Assembly (NCBI RefSeq): GCF_029906645.1
Contig: NZ_JARYGZ010000001.1
Span: forward strand, 1,421,208-1,485,207
Length of the DNA stretch: 64,000 nt
Direction: 5' to 3'
From: Sphingomonas oryzagri
GTDB taxonomy: Bacteria > Pseudomonadota > Alphaproteobacteria > Sphingomonadales > Sphingomonadaceae
The position numbers and the translations under genes were made by a program. Below, piece after piece: positions 46,414 to 55,528 of this stretch. The notes below the pieces were generated by a model. That model ran no database searches. It was not told where the DNA came from and was given only the letters and a program-made list of their open reading frames with translations. Every line of letters begins with the position of its first letter. Within the stretch, counting starts at the first letter, position 1.

Positions 46414-48675
46414 TTACGGCCTGGCTCGTATACCTCGCGCCTCCTGCATCGGTCGGCTGGCCGTCCCCAGCACCTTCTCTTTCAGAAACTGCTCGATCGT
46501 GTGCTGGACGTGCGCCTGCCGCCCTTCGCCCGCGATATGGTGGGTCTGGCCGACATAAAGCATCATGTCGAACGGCGTGTCGGTCTCCTGCAGCCGGTTG
46601 ATCAGCGCCGCGCTGTTCTCGAACACGACATTGTCGTCGGACAGTCCGTGCATCAGCAGCATCGGCGTCTTGATCGACGGCGCCTCGTCGATCGCGTCCG
46701 ACGTCGCGTAAACCTTGGGATCGGCCAGCGGGTTACCGAGATAGCGCTCGGTATAGTGGGTGTCGTACAACTCCCACTTGGTCACCGGCGCGCCCGAGAT
46801 ACCGGCGGCGTAGAGGCCCTGCCCCTTCTCCAGCATCTTGAGCGTCATGTAGCCGCCATAGGACCAGCCGTAGGTGGCGATCTTCTTCGGATCGACGAAC
46901 GTCTGGCTCTGGAGCCAGCGCGCGGCGGTCGCCTGATCCTCAACCTCGACGCTGCCCATCGCGTGATAGATCTGGTTCTGGAAGGCGGTGCCGCGATTGG
47001 GCGATCCGCGATTGTCGATCTGGAAGTATATCCAGCCCTTCGACACCCAATATTGCGCCATCGGTGCCATCCACGCCCGCTTCACCTGCTGCGATCCGGG
47101 GCCGCCGTAATGCTCGAAGAAGACCGGGTAGCGCTTTCCCGCCTCCAGCTTGGGCGTGATCATCTCGTAGTAGAGCGTCGATCCGTCCGCCGCCTTCATC
47201 GTGCCGTATGTCACCGGACGATGCGCCGCGAGATAGGGCGCGTAGGGATGGCTGGCGTCGAGCCGGTTCTCCTCGATCCACGCGATCCGCTTGCCGGTCG
47301 CATCGGCGAGATAGACCTGCGGCGGCTGGCTCGGCGACGAGCGCGTGACGACCATGCGGGTAGCTGCCTTGTCCATCACCGCCTCGTTCCACCAGCCGCG
47401 CTCGGTTACGCGCTGCGGTTCGCCCGGATGGAGATAGTCGACCGTGTAGAGCTGGCTTTCCAGCACGTCGTCCTTGTTGGCGGTGAAGAACAGGCGATGG
47501 TTCGCCTCGTCCACCGCGATCAGGCCGGTATGGGCGGACTGGCCGTTCATCTCCACCGACCAGTCGCCGTGGGTGAGTTGCGTCCATTTTCCGTCAACGA
47601 AGCGGTAGAGATGCATGAACCCGCTGCGCGCCGATCCCCAGATCAGGCTGCCGTCCTTCAACGGCTTGAAATCGTCGGTGAGGTCGATCCAGGTCTTCGA
47701 TGTCTCGGAGAACAGCGCCCTCGCTGCACCCGTCACGGGATCCACCGCCAGCATATCGAGCCGCTTCTGGTCGCGCGTCTCGCGCTGGACGTAGAGGATG
47801 CGGCCGTCCGGTGCCCAATTGACGCGGGCGATGTAGATATCAGGATCGGTGCCGAGATCGACCTTCACCGCCTTGCCTGTCGTCGGCGAGACGATGCTCA
47901 GCGAAACCGTGACATTGGGCGTACCGGCCGCCGGATAGCGCTGATCGAAGGTCTTGGTCCCGTCCGCGCCGATCGCGGCGCGGGTGACGACCTTCACCTT
48001 CGCCTCGTCGTAACATTCGACCGCCACACGGGAATCGTCCGGGGACCACCACGCGCCTTCGGTGCGATCCATCTCCTCCTGCGCGACGAACTCGGCGGTG
48101 CCGCAGGTAACGGTGCCGCCGCCAGCCTTGGTCAGCGCGTTCGCCTTGCCGCTCGCCAGATCGAGCGCGACGAGATTCTGGTCGCGCACGAAGCTGACGT
48201 AACGGCCACCTTCCGAGACATGCGGATCGAGCACCGCCTCGCCGCTGGTCAGCTTGCGCACCTTGCCGTCAAGCGTCGCCAGATAGAGATCCCCGTCGAT
48301 CGGCACGAGCAAGGCCTTGCCGTCCGGCGCCCAGTCATATTCGACGATGCCCTCGGTGCCACCGACACGCGCGCGCTCGCGCCGCATCTTCTCTGCCTCG
48401 CTGAGCGCCGCGCCAGAGCCGACCTTCTTGCTGTCCACCAGCATCGTCTGCTTGGCCGTGGTCGTATCGACCGCCCAGAGATCGTAACGATCGCGATCGT
48501 CGGCGCGGGGCTTGAGCAGGGTCACCCACTTGCCGTCCGGCGAGAGCTTCAGCTTGCGCGGCGTCGGGCCGGACAGCGAGGGACTCGCGAAGATCCGGTC
48601 GATGGTGAGCGGCTGTTGCGGAACCGGAGCGGCGGCGAGGAGCAGCGGCAAAGCCGCGAGGAGGAGCGAACGCAT
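46414..48675 (-). CDS. S9 family dipeptidyl peptidase IV-type serine protease
   Basis: This 753-aa secreted peptidase has a signal peptide (MRSLLLAALPLLLAAAPV) and an N-terminal beta-propeller (LKLSPDGKWVTLL, YDWAPDGKALLVP, WSPDDSRVAVE, NWAPDGRILYVQ blades). The propeller includes the FVAQEEMDRTEGAWWSPD stretch that forms the double-Glu substrate clamp of DPP IV. The alpha/beta-hydrolase domain has the nucleophile GWSYGGYMTLKML near residue 600, an Asp in LLMHGLSDDNVVF and a His in VGQTHHIAG. It should release N-terminal X-Pro dipeptides in the periplasm. Its 5' side carries a palindromic repeat. Confidence 0.92.
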   Translation of the reverse strand: MRSLLLAALPLLLAAAPVPQQPLTIDRIFASPSLSGPTPRKLKLSPDGKWVTLLKPRADDRDRYDLWAVDTTTAKQTMLVDSKKVGSGAALSEAEKMRRERARVGGTEGIVEYDWAPDGKALLVPIDGDLYLATLDGKVRKLTSGEAVLDPHVSEGGRYVSFVRDQNLVALDLASGKANALTKAGGGTVTCGTAEFVAQEEMDRTEGAWWSPDDSRVAVECYDEAKVKVVTRAAIGADGTKTFDQRYPAAGTPNVTVSLSIVSPTTGKAVKVDLGTDPDIYIARVNWAPDGRILYVQRETRDQKRLDMLAVDPVTGAARALFSETSKTWIDLTDDFKPLKDGSLIWGSARSGFMHLYRFVDGKWTQLTHGDWSVEMNGQSAHTGLIAVDEANHRLFFTANKDDVLESQLYTVDYLHPGEPQRVTERGWWNEAVMDKAATRMVVTRSSPSQPPQVYLADATGKRIAWIEENRLDASHPYAPYLAAHRPVTYGTMKAADGSTLYYEMITPKLEAGKRYPVFFEHYGGPGSQQVKRAWMAPMAQYWVSKGWIYFQIDNRGSPNRGTAFQNQIYHAMGSVEVEDQATAARWLQSQTFVDPKKIATYGWSYGGYMTLKMLEKGQGLYAAGISGAPVTKWELYDTHYTERYLGNPLADPKVYATSDAIDEAPSIKTPMLLMHGLSDDNVVFENSAALINRLQETDTPFDMMLYVGQTHHIAGEGRQAHVQHTIEQFLKEKVLGTASRPMQEARGIRARP

Positions 48676-48711
48676 ACATCGTCTCTAGAACGACTCCCCG
48701 AAAATCGGAAT

Positions 48712-48787
48712 CGTCATTGCGAGCATAGCGAAGCAATCCAGTCCGGCGTTCGTGAATATGGATTGCTTCGCTACGCTCGCAATGACG
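48712..48787. repeat. REPIN-like palindromic repeat, family A copy 3
   Basis: This 76-bp palindrome has nearly perfect 28-base arms, from CGTCATTGCGAGCATAGCG to CGCTCGCAATGACG around a 20-base centre. Unlike the other copies it lies in the divergent intergenic region between the peptidase and the MBL gene, 37 bases from the peptidase start. Confidence 0.85.
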
Positions 48788-48856
48788 GCGGAGATGCGTC
48801 ACTCGCTTGCCTCACGTCCGCCGTAGGCTAGGCTCGCACAAGGGGGGACGGAAAGG

Positions 48857-49744
48857 ATGACGATGGCCCATCGATTGCTCCCCGCGCTCGCTCTCGCCCT
48901 GTTCGCCGCCGCGCCGACCTGTGCGAAGCCCGCCCCGGCGGCGCCAGCCGCAACGCCCTTCTCGATCGGCAGGATCAAGTTCGTGGCGCTGCGCGACATG
49001 AGCAACGTGGTGCCCAACGACGGCAGCGTGTTCGGCGTCGGCGTGCCGACCGATCAGGTCGCGGCCGTACTCAAGGCACATGGCGCGGCGACCGATCAGA
49101 TTCCGCTGAGCGTCGATGCCCTGCTGGCCATCCTGCCGGGCCACGTCGTGCTGCTCGACACCGGGCTGGGGCCGAAGGTCGGCGGCGTGCTGCCGCTCAG
49201 CCTGGCCGAAGCCAAGGTCGCGCCCGCCAAGATCACTGACATCCTGATCACCCACAGCCATGGCGACCATATCGGCGGGCTGCTGACCAAGGAGGGCGGT
49301 CTCGCCTTTCCCAACGCCACGATCCGCATGTCGGCTTCCGAATGGGCGTTCGTGCAGGCCAAGGGCAATAAGGCAACGGTCGAGGCGATCCGTCCCAAGG
49401 TACAGCCGTTCGAGCCGGGCGCGGAGGTGGTGCCGGGCATCCGATCGGTGCCGCTGCCGGGGCACACGCCGGGTCATTCGGGCTATCTGATCGGCACCGG
49501 CCAGGATGCGCTGCTCGACATCGGCGACACCGCCCACAGTGCGATCATCTCGCTCGCAAAGCCGGATTGGCCGATCCAGTATGATACCGACGAAGCCGAA
49601 GGACGCGCCCAGCGCAAGGCGGAACTCGCCAAGCTCGCCGCCAGCCACCAGCGCATCTTCGCGCCGCACTTCCCGTATCCGGGGGTGGGCTATGTGGTGA
49701 AGGCGGGGGATGGATATCGCTGGGAGGCGGACATTCCGAAATAA
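48857..49744 (+). CDS. Secreted metallo-beta-lactamase-fold hydrolase
   Basis: This 295-aa protein has a signal peptide (HRLLPALALALFAAAPTCA) and an MBL domain with a complete dinuclear zinc set: ITHSHGDHIGG, GHTPGHSGY, the bridging Asp in LDIGDTAH and the last His in APHFPYPG. It resembles periplasmic MBL hydrolases of the lactonase-like type; true beta-lactamase activity is not implied. ATG 48857 and ATG 48863 are both possible; the second has AAGGA five bases upstream. Confidence 0.87.
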   Translation: MTMAHRLLPALALALFAAAPTCAKPAPAAPAATPFSIGRIKFVALRDMSNVVPNDGSVFGVGVPTDQVAAVLKAHGAATDQIPLSVDALLAILPGHVVLLDTGLGPKVGGVLPLSLAEAKVAPAKITDILITHSHGDHIGGLLTKEGGLAFPNATIRMSASEWAFVQAKGNKATVEAIRPKVQPFEPGAEVVPGIRSVPLPGHTPGHSGYLIGTGQDALLDIGDTAHSAIISLAKPDWPIQYDTDEAEGRAQRKAELAKLAASHQRIFAPHFPYPGVGYVVKAGDGYRWEADIPK

Positions 49745-49746
49745 GG

Positions 49747-49779
49747 AAAGGGCGCCGGCGGTTCCCCGCCGACGCCCTT
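49747..49779 (-). terminator. Terminator of the ffh-rplS operon
   Basis: On the minus strand a stem AGGGCGTCGGCGG / CCGCCGGCGCCCT (one G-T pair) with a GGAA loop is followed by TTCCTTATTT. It lies 28 bases past rplS and against the MBL gene stop, so it may act in both directions. Confidence 0.75.
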
Positions 49780-49806
49780 CCGATAAGGCTCTCGCGAACC
49801 GAAGGC

Positions 49807-50187
49807 TTACGCCTTCGCGGTCTCGCGGTTGTCCTTGCGCTCGGCGATGCGGGCCGACTTGCCGGTGCGGCCGCGCAGATAATAGAGCTTCGCGCGACGG
49901 ACGGCGCCCTTGCGCACCACCTCGATCGTATCGACGTTGGGCGAGTAGAGCGGGAAGACACGCTCCACACCTTCGCCGAACGAGATCTTGCGGACGGTGA
50001 ACGACGAACCCATGCCCTTGTTGGCGCGCGCGATGCACACACCCTCGAAGGCCTGCACGCGGGTGCGCTCGCCTTCGACCACCTTCACGCCGACGCGCAG
50101 GGTGTCGCCGGGGCGGAATTCCGGAATCTTCTTGGTCTCGTTGAAATGCGCGATGGCCTCGGCCTCGAGCTGCTGGATCAGGTTCAT
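49807..50187 (-). CDS. rplS: 50S ribosomal protein L19
   Basis: This 126-aa ribosomal protein sits at the 30S-50S interface. It has the family sequence [58 protein letters not shown] and [21 protein letters not shown] 50187 overlaps the trmD stop by four bases. Last gene of the rpsP-rimM-trmD-rplS group. Confidence 0.97.
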   Translation of the reverse strand: MNLIQQLEAEAIAHFNETKKIPEFRPGDTLRVGVKVVEGERTRVQAFEGVCIARANKGMGSSFTVRKISFGEGVERVFPLYSPNVDTIEVVRKGAVRRAKLYYLRGRTGKSARIAERKDNRETAKA

Positions 50188-50930
50188 GACTTCTCGTCCC
50201 AGTCTTCGTGCCGCGCGCCAGAGGGCGACCGACCCGGAGTGCCACCGTGGCGCTCCCAAAGGTCCGGCCGCCTTAGCCGTGTGATGGCCTCGGCCTCGCG
50301 TTTCCGCCAGGCCGCGATCCTCGCATGATCCCCCGATCGCAGCACTTCGGGGATCGTGCGCCCTTCCCACTCCTGTGGTCGGGTATAGTGCGGATATTCG
50401 AGCAGCCCCGTCTCGAAGCTCTCGTCGTCTCCGCTCGAAGCGGCGCCCATTACGCCGGGAAGCAGCCGGATGCAAGCGTCCAGAAGCGTCAAAGCGGCCA
50501 TTTCGCCGCCCGAGAGGATATAGTCGCCGATCGAGACCTCCTCGATCTGCCGCGCGTCGAACAGCCGCTGGTCGATCCCCTCGAACCGCCCGCAGAGAAT
50601 GATCGCGCCGGGGCCTTGTGCCAACTGGCGGACGCGGGCCTGCGTGAGTGGCGCGCCGCGTGGCGTCATGGCGAGGACGGGGATGCCCGGATGGCGCGCA
50701 ACGGTGGTGTCGAGCGCCAATGCCAGCACGTCGGCGCGCATCACCATGCCCGCGCCGCCGCCTGCGGGCGTATCGTCTACGGAGCGATGCCTGTCAGTCG
50801 CGAAATCGCGAATCTGCACCACATCGAGTGACCACTTGCCCTCCGCCAGCGCTCGCCCGGCAAGGCTGATGCCCAGCGGCCCTGGAAACATCTCCGGATA
50901 GAGCGTCAGGACGGTGGCGACGAAGGTCAT
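50184..50930 (-). CDS. trmD: tRNA (guanine37-N1)-methyltransferase
   Basis: TrmD makes m1G37 next to the anticodon and prevents frameshifting. The 248-aa SPOUT enzyme has [37 protein letters not shown], the SAM-binding knot [11 protein letters not shown] and [17 protein letters not shown], and the catalytic Asp region [21 protein letters not shown]. The C-terminal extension [21 protein letters not shown] is Arg/Gly-rich. The start overlaps the stop of a small membrane protein gene (ATGA), and the stop overlaps rplS. Confidence 0.96.
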   Translation of the reverse strand: MTFVATVLTLYPEMFPGPLGISLAGRALAEGKWSLDVVQIRDFATDRHRSVDDTPAGGGAGMVMRADVLALALDTTVARHPGIPVLAMTPRGAPLTQARVRQLAQGPGAIILCGRFEGIDQRLFDARQIEEVSIGDYILSGGEMAALTLLDACIRLLPGVMGAASSGDDESFETGLLEYPHYTRPQEWEGRTIPEVLRSGDHARIAAWRKREAEAITRLRRPDLWERHGGTPGRSPSGARHEDWDEKS

Positions 50931-51253
50931 AGCCGGCTCAACCAGCTTTGGCTCAGGAAAACGGCCACATATCCAATAACGAACATGACAGCGGAGAGCA
51001 TGATACCGAACATGCCCGCTGCGGTTGCCATGCCACAGGCATCAACTCCGCATCTCTCGCGAGGCGCATTGGCGGCATCGACGATGACGACGACGCTCGA
51101 GAGACAACCGAGAAGCGGCAATGGAAGCGCCGAAAGCATGGCGAGCCGATGCCGTGACCACGACGGCCGAAGGCGACCGAGACAATAGCCAGAGACACTT
51201 GCCACCACCGCCACGACAAAGACGATAAGAAGGAAATACAGGCTGTCCATCAT
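50927..51253 (-). CDS. Small membrane protein between rimM and trmD (second of two)
   Basis: This is a 108-aa protein that I do not recognise. It has three predicted transmembrane helices: [41 protein letters not shown] and [21 protein letters not shown] short loop between helices two and three has two cysteines (ERCGVDACG). The gene begins ATGATG; the first ATG overlaps the stop of the preceding small gene and its own stop overlaps the trmD start. GC content is visibly lower than in trmD. No function can be proposed. Confidence 0.7.
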   Translation of the reverse strand: MMDSLYFLLIVFVVAVVASVSGYCLGRLRPSWSRHRLAMLSALPLPLLGCLSSVVVIVDAANAPRERCGVDACGMATAAGMFGIMLSAVMFVIGYVAVFLSQSWLSRL

Positions 51254-51561
51254 CGCTGCGTCCAGCGGATCACCATGCTCGCGAGGATCACGCCGATCAG
51301 CCAAAGGATCGCATAGGCAAAGAAGAATTCCGCGACCGGCCCGGTCGAGACGCTATCCGCCGGAACGCCCTGCTGTTGCAGACCGCGCACGTAGGAGATG
51401 CTGACGATCAGGAAGAGCAGGATCGGCACCGCCGCCGGCGCCACGAACCGATAGGTCTGCGCGCGCGACGGGAAACGGCGCGCCACGACCAGGGTCAGCG
51501 CGACGGTGAAGCAGAATTGCGTCGCCAGCACGACGAAGAAGAAAATGGCCGGGCCGCTCAT
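51250..51561 (-). CDS. Small membrane protein between rimM and trmD (first of two)
   Basis: This 103-aa protein has three hydrophobic segments: PAIFFFVVLATQFCFTVALT, RFVAPAAVPILLFLIVSISY and FFFAYAILWLIGVILASMVI. It is not recognised as any family. The second loop has GLQQQGVPADSVSTGP. The ATG overlaps the rimM stop and the TGA overlaps the next gene's ATG, so translation is coupled at both ends. Position inside a conserved ribosomal operon is unusual. Confidence 0.7.
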   Translation of the reverse strand: MSGPAIFFFVVLATQFCFTVALTLVVARRFPSRAQTYRFVAPAAVPILLFLIVSISYVRGLQQQGVPADSVSTGPVAEFFFAYAILWLIGVILASMVIRWTQR

Positions 51562-52052
51562 GCTTCCACGAACTCCGCATGCACCCGGATCGGCGGGCCA
51601 AGATCCTCGACGCCGGCCTTCACCGGCACGAGGAAGCGGCGGCCGTCGGGGCGCTCGATCTCGATCAGGTCGCCGGCGCCGTAATCCATGACGTCGACCA
51701 CCTTGCCCAGCGCCTCGCCGGTGGTGGAGAGACAGGCCTCGCCGATCAGGTCGGCGTGATAATATTCGTCGTCGCCCAGATCGGGCAGCGACGCGCGCGG
51801 CACGGCGATCTGGGTGCCGCGCAGCGCCTCGGCGGCGTTGCGGTCGCTCACCTCGGCGAAGCGCGCGACCGCGCCGTTGGGGCCGGGGCGCACCGACTTG
51901 AGCGTCAGCGTGCGGGCGCCCGCGATCAGCGACGGATAGCGCGCCAGATCGTCGGTGAAGAGCTTGAGGCGCACCTCGCCCGATATCCCATGCGCGCCGA
52001 TCACGGCGGCCAGGGTGACGAGCTTTTCGTGCGATTCAGACTGGTCAGGCAA
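51558..52052 (-). CDS. rimM: Ribosome maturation factor RimM
   Basis: RimM assists assembly of the 30S head domain and binds S19. The 164-aa protein has the N-terminal barrel LAAVIGAHGISGEVRLKLFTDD and the C-terminal PRC-barrel YYHADLIGEACLSTTGEALGKVVDVMDYGAGDLIEI...FLVPVKAGVEDL. I chose TTG 52052: GGAG lies six bases upstream and the normal N-terminus begins just after. The frame remains open through a palindromic repeat to 52097 with a GTG at 52070, but those residues are repeat-encoded. The stop overlaps the first small membrane gene. Confidence 0.92.
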   Translation of the reverse strand: MPDQSESHEKLVTLAAVIGAHGISGEVRLKLFTDDLARYPSLIAGARTLTLKSVRPGPNGAVARFAEVSDRNAAEALRGTQIAVPRASLPDLGDDEYYHADLIGEACLSTTGEALGKVVDVMDYGAGDLIEIERPDGRRFLVPVKAGVEDLGPPIRVHAEFVEA

Positions 52053-52060
52053 AGCAAACT

Positions 52061-52143
52061 CCGTTCGCACTGAGCGAAGTCGAAGTGCGGGCTGCAAGCG
52101 CCGCGCCTGTGGCCCGTCCTTCGACTTCGCTCAGGACGAACGG
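52061..52143. repeat. REPIN-like palindromic repeat, family B copy 3
   Basis: This 83-bp element is between rpsP and rimM, inside an operon. Its outer arms are identical to 6181-6263. Its left edge contributes the GG of the GGAG ribosome site used by rimM on the minus strand. Confidence 0.85.
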
Positions 52144-52188
52144 AGGAATGGCGCCCGCCCCCCCGGAAGGCGGCGGGCGCCCGAAGCA

Positions 52189-52629
52189 TTACACCTCGGT
52201 GGTTTCCTCGGCGGCCGGAGCCTCCTCGGCGGGGGCCTCCGCAACCGGCTCTTCCTTCGGCTTGGCGGCCTCGGCGGCAGCCTCGGCAGCGGCAGCGGCC
52301 TTCGCCTCGCGCTCCTCGGCGCGCTCCTTGGCCTTCTCGCCCGGCTCGGCCTTCTTCGGGTTGTTCTTCGCGGCGCGCTCACGGACGCCGGCGGCGTCGA
52401 GGAAGCGGGCGACACGGTCGGTCGGCTGCGCGCCGACGCTCAGCCAATGCTTGGCGCGATCGGCGTCGAGGATGACACGCTTCTCGTCGCCCTTCGGCAG
52501 CATCGGGTTGTAGGTGCCGATCTTCTCGAGGAAGTGGCCATCGCGCGGCGCCGTCGAGTTGGCGACGACGATGCGGTAATAGGGGCGCTTCTTGGAGCCA
52601 CCACGCGACAGACGGATCGAAACGGACAT
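52189..52629 (-). CDS. rpsP: 30S ribosomal protein S16 with long Ala/Glu-rich tail
   Basis: The first 85 residues are standard S16 ([58 protein letters not shown]). A tail of about 60 residues of Ala, Glu, Lys and Pro follows ([32 protein letters not shown]), making the protein 146 aa instead of the roughly 80-90 of most bacteria. Such tails are known in alphaproteobacteria. It follows ffh by 44 bases. Confidence 0.96.
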   Translation of the reverse strand: MSVSIRLSRGGSKKRPYYRIVVANSTAPRDGHFLEKIGTYNPMLPKGDEKRVILDADRAKHWLSVGAQPTDRVARFLDAAGVRERAAKNNPKKAEPGEKAKERAEEREAKAAAAAEAAAEAAKPKEEPVAEAPAEEAPAAEETTEV

Positions 52630-52673
52630 TCTCTTCTTCCTTCTTCAAATCAATGGCCTGACGGCCAAACTTC

Positions 52674-54173
52674 TCACTTCTTCTTCATGAAATTCTGGAA
52701 GCCGGGCGGCAGGTTCTGCCCACCGGGGAGGCCGGGCAGACCACCCAGCCCGCCGCCACCGCCGAGGCCCGGCGGCATGTCGCCCCCCGGACCGCCGGCA
52801 CCGCCGAGGCCACCCATGCCACCACCGCCCATGCCGCCCTTGCCGAACATCGCGGCGAGGCCCTTGAGGCCGCCCATCTTCTTGATCTTCTTCATGGCGG
52901 TGGCCATTTCCTGATGCATCTTCAGGATCTTGTTGACCTCCTGCACGGTGGTGCCGGAGCCCTTGGCCACCCGGATCTTCCGCTTGGCATTGAGCAGTTC
53001 GGGCTTGGCGCGTTCCTTGGGCGTCATCGAACCGATGATCGCGTCCATGTGGATCAGCACCTTGTCGTCGACCTGGCCGTTGGCCATGGCGTTCTTCACC
53101 TTGGCGACGCCCGGCAGCATCGAGGCGAGCGCGCCGAGGCCGCCCATCTTGCGCATCTGGTTGAGCTGGCTACGCAGGTCGTTCAGGTCGAACTGGCCCT
53201 TGCTCATCCGCTCGGCGAGCTTTTCGGCGTCTTCCTGCTTGATCGTCTCGGCGGCGCGCTCGACCAGCGACACGACGTCGCCCATGCCGAGGATGCGGCC
53301 GGCGACGCGGCCCGGCTGGAACAGTTCCAGCCCGTCCAGTTTCTCGCCGGTGCCGACGAACTTGATCGGCTTGCCGGTGACGGCGCGCATCGAGAGCGCC
53401 GCACCGCCACGCGCATCGCCGTCCATGCGGGTGAGCACGACGCCGGTGAGGTTCACCTGTTCGGAGAAGCTCTTGGCGACGTTGACGGCGTCCTGGCCGG
53501 TGAGCGAGTCGACGACGAGCAGGATCTCGTCCGGCTCGGAGACGGAGGCAACCGCCTTCATCTCGTCCATGAGCGCCTGATCGACGTGGAGGCGGCCGGC
53601 GGTATCGAGCAGCAGCACGTCGAAGCCCTGCAGCTTCGCGGCGTTGAGCGCGCGCTTGGCGATGTCGACCGGCTGTTGGCCGGCGACGATCGGCAGCGTC
53701 TGCACCTCGGCCTGGGTGCCGAGCACCGCCAGCTGCTCCTGCGCCGCCGGGCGATTGACGTCGAGCGACGCCATCAGCACCTTCTTGCGGCCTTTCTCGC
53801 GCAGGCGACGGGCGATCTTGGCGGTGGTGGTGGTCTTGCCCGAACCCTGCAGGCCGACCATCATCACGATCGCGGGCGGGGTCACGTCGATCTGGAGATC
53901 GGAGGCTTCCGAGCCCAGCATCTCGGTCAGCGCGTCGTTGACGATCTTGACGACCTGCTGGCCCGGCGTGACCGAGCGGAGGACCGACTGGCCGACCGCC
54001 GCTTCCGTCACCTTGTCGACGAACTCGCGCACCACCGGCAGCGCGACGTCGGCTTCCAGCAGCGCGATGCGAACCTCGCGCATCGCCTGGCGCACGTCAT
54101 TTTCGTTGAGCGCACCACGGCCGCGGAGTTTGTCGAAAACCCCACCCAGCCTTTCGCTCAGACTCTCGAACAT
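52674..54173 (-). CDS. ffh: Signal recognition particle protein Ffh
   Basis: Ffh binds signal sequences and 4.5S RNA and delivers ribosomes to FtsY. The 499-aa protein has the N domain (ESLSERLGGVFDKLRGRG), the G domain with GLQGSGKTTTTAKIA, LLDTAGRLHVD and TRMDGDARGGAALS, and the methionine-rich M domain (GQFDLNDLRSQLNQMRKMGG, IRVAKGSGTTVQEVNKILK). It ends in a Gly/Met/Pro tail (GGMGGGGMGGLGG) and NFMKKK. ATG 54173 begins the N domain; the frame is open further upstream. Its receptor ftsY is in the window at 59297. Confidence 0.97.
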   Translation of the reverse strand: MFESLSERLGGVFDKLRGRGALNENDVRQAMREVRIALLEADVALPVVREFVDKVTEAAVGQSVLRSVTPGQQVVKIVNDALTEMLGSEASDLQIDVTPPAIVMMVGLQGSGKTTTTAKIARRLREKGRKKVLMASLDVNRPAAQEQLAVLGTQAEVQTLPIVAGQQPVDIAKRALNAAKLQGFDVLLLDTAGRLHVDQALMDEMKAVASVSEPDEILLVVDSLTGQDAVNVAKSFSEQVNLTGVVLTRMDGDARGGAALSMRAVTGKPIKFVGTGEKLDGLELFQPGRVAGRILGMGDVVSLVERAAETIKQEDAEKLAERMSKGQFDLNDLRSQLNQMRKMGGLGALASMLPGVAKVKNAMANGQVDDKVLIHMDAIIGSMTPKERAKPELLNAKRKIRVAKGSGTTVQEVNKILKMHQEMATAMKKIKKMGGLKGLAAMFGKGGMGGGGMGGLGGAGGPGGDMPPGLGGGGGLGGLPGLPGGQNLPPGFQNFMKKK

Positions 54174-54358
54174 GCGCCAAACTCCAATCTCACCAGCTCC
54201 AACGCACAAAGCGCCGGCGGGCGAAACTCGCCGGCCGGCGTGCGCCACCTCTCAGTGGGAAGCGCTGGAGCCATCACGATCCCGAGGGAACGATTGCGGC
54301 GGCCGATAGCGGAAGCGCGGGCGGATGGCAACCCGCTCGGGCTATCCGCCCGCTCGAT

Positions 54359-55396
54359 CTATCGGAGCGTGCGGGCGAAGAACGCCGTCATGTCCTTCAT
54401 CGCAGTCACGCTTTCTGGAACGTCCGGTCCGGCGAGATAGGTGGCGTGGCTCTCGCCTTCATAGACGATCAGCTCGCTATGGCGATCGGCATCGCGCAGC
54501 TTGCGATCGACGCGGATGGTGTTCGACAGGAACAGGTCGCGCGTCCCCGTCAGCAGCAGGGTCGGCGGAAAGGCCGCGAACGAGCCGTAGATCGGCGACA
54601 GTCGCGGATCCTTCAGATCCATGCCGTGCGCATATTGCGCGGCCGAGACGCTGAGATCGCCCTGATAGACCATCGGATCGGCGTAGCGGTTGGTGAAATA
54701 GCTGTCGCCCGTTTCCGACAGGTCAGACCATGGCGTGCCGGCGATGATCGCGTCGGGCACGCGGAAATGCTCGGCGATGGCGCGCTGCGTGACTTCGAGG
54801 ACCATCGCGCCGCCGGTCGATGTGCCGAACAGGCCGATCTTCCGCCCCGGCCAGCGCTGCACGATCTGCTTCCACGCGGCGACCGCATCGTCTACCGGAA
54901 CGGGGAAGGAAAATTCCGGCGGCATGCGATAGTCGATCGAGACCGTCCGGATCCCGCTCGCACCGGCGAGCAGGATGGCCTCCCCGACGCCAGCCTCGCC
55001 CGCGCCTGCCGTATAGGCACCACCATGGATGTGGACCAGCAGGCGCCCCGGCTGCATCTCCCGCCCGCGCGGCGCGATCACATAGCAATGCACGCCGCCG
55101 ATCCGCTCCTCGGTCAGCGTCAGCCTGTATCGGTCGAGCAGCCTCACGACGTCCGCATGGGTCCGGGCGGGATCGGGATTGCTCCGTGCGATCCATCCCG
55201 CATTGGTCGTCGGCATCGATGCCGCAGGCTCGGATGGCGGCGCCTTGGCGATAGCGGCCTGCAGCTGTGGACTTACTGTCGAAGGAATGGGCAAATCGTA
55301 GGCCGGCACATGGCGGACCGGACCGGCATTCGCCCATCCTGCCGCCGAGATCGCCAGGTACGCGAAGCCCAGTTTCATGGCGGTGCGCGTCATCAT
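54359..55396 (-). CDS. Secreted alpha/beta hydrolase of the hormone-sensitive-lipase type
   Basis: This 345-aa esterase has a signal peptide (KLGFAYLAISAAGWANA). Its HSL-type motifs are LLVHIHGGAYTAGAG (oxyanion HGG), the nucleophile elbow IGLFGTSTGGAMVLE (GTSTGG), the aspartate in LLLTGTRDLFLSNT and the histidine in YEGESHATYLAG. Substrate unknown, probably a short-chain ester. Starts MMTRTAMKL allow small variation. It is convergent with nothing and faces the GGDEF-EAL gene divergently. Confidence 0.85.
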   Translation of the reverse strand: MMTRTAMKLGFAYLAISAAGWANAGPVRHVPAYDLPIPSTVSPQLQAAIAKAPPSEPAASMPTTNAGWIARSNPDPARTHADVVRLLDRYRLTLTEERIGGVHCYVIAPRGREMQPGRLLVHIHGGAYTAGAGEAGVGEAILLAGASGIRTVSIDYRMPPEFSFPVPVDDAVAAWKQIVQRWPGRKIGLFGTSTGGAMVLEVTQRAIAEHFRVPDAIIAGTPWSDLSETGDSYFTNRYADPMVYQGDLSVSAAQYAHGMDLKDPRLSPIYGSFAAFPPTLLLTGTRDLFLSNTIRVDRKLRDADRHSELIVYEGESHATYLAGPDVPESVTAMKDMTAFFARTLR

Positions 55397-55528
55397 CCCT
55401 CTCCGATACCGACCTTCGAGCGAGCCACTTCCGACGATCGCCAGGAGATTTCAACCGCGCGACGACCCATGCCTCTTTACCGGTTCTACACGCTTTCCAG
55501 CCAAGAGAGAGATTGCCGTGGCAGGGAT

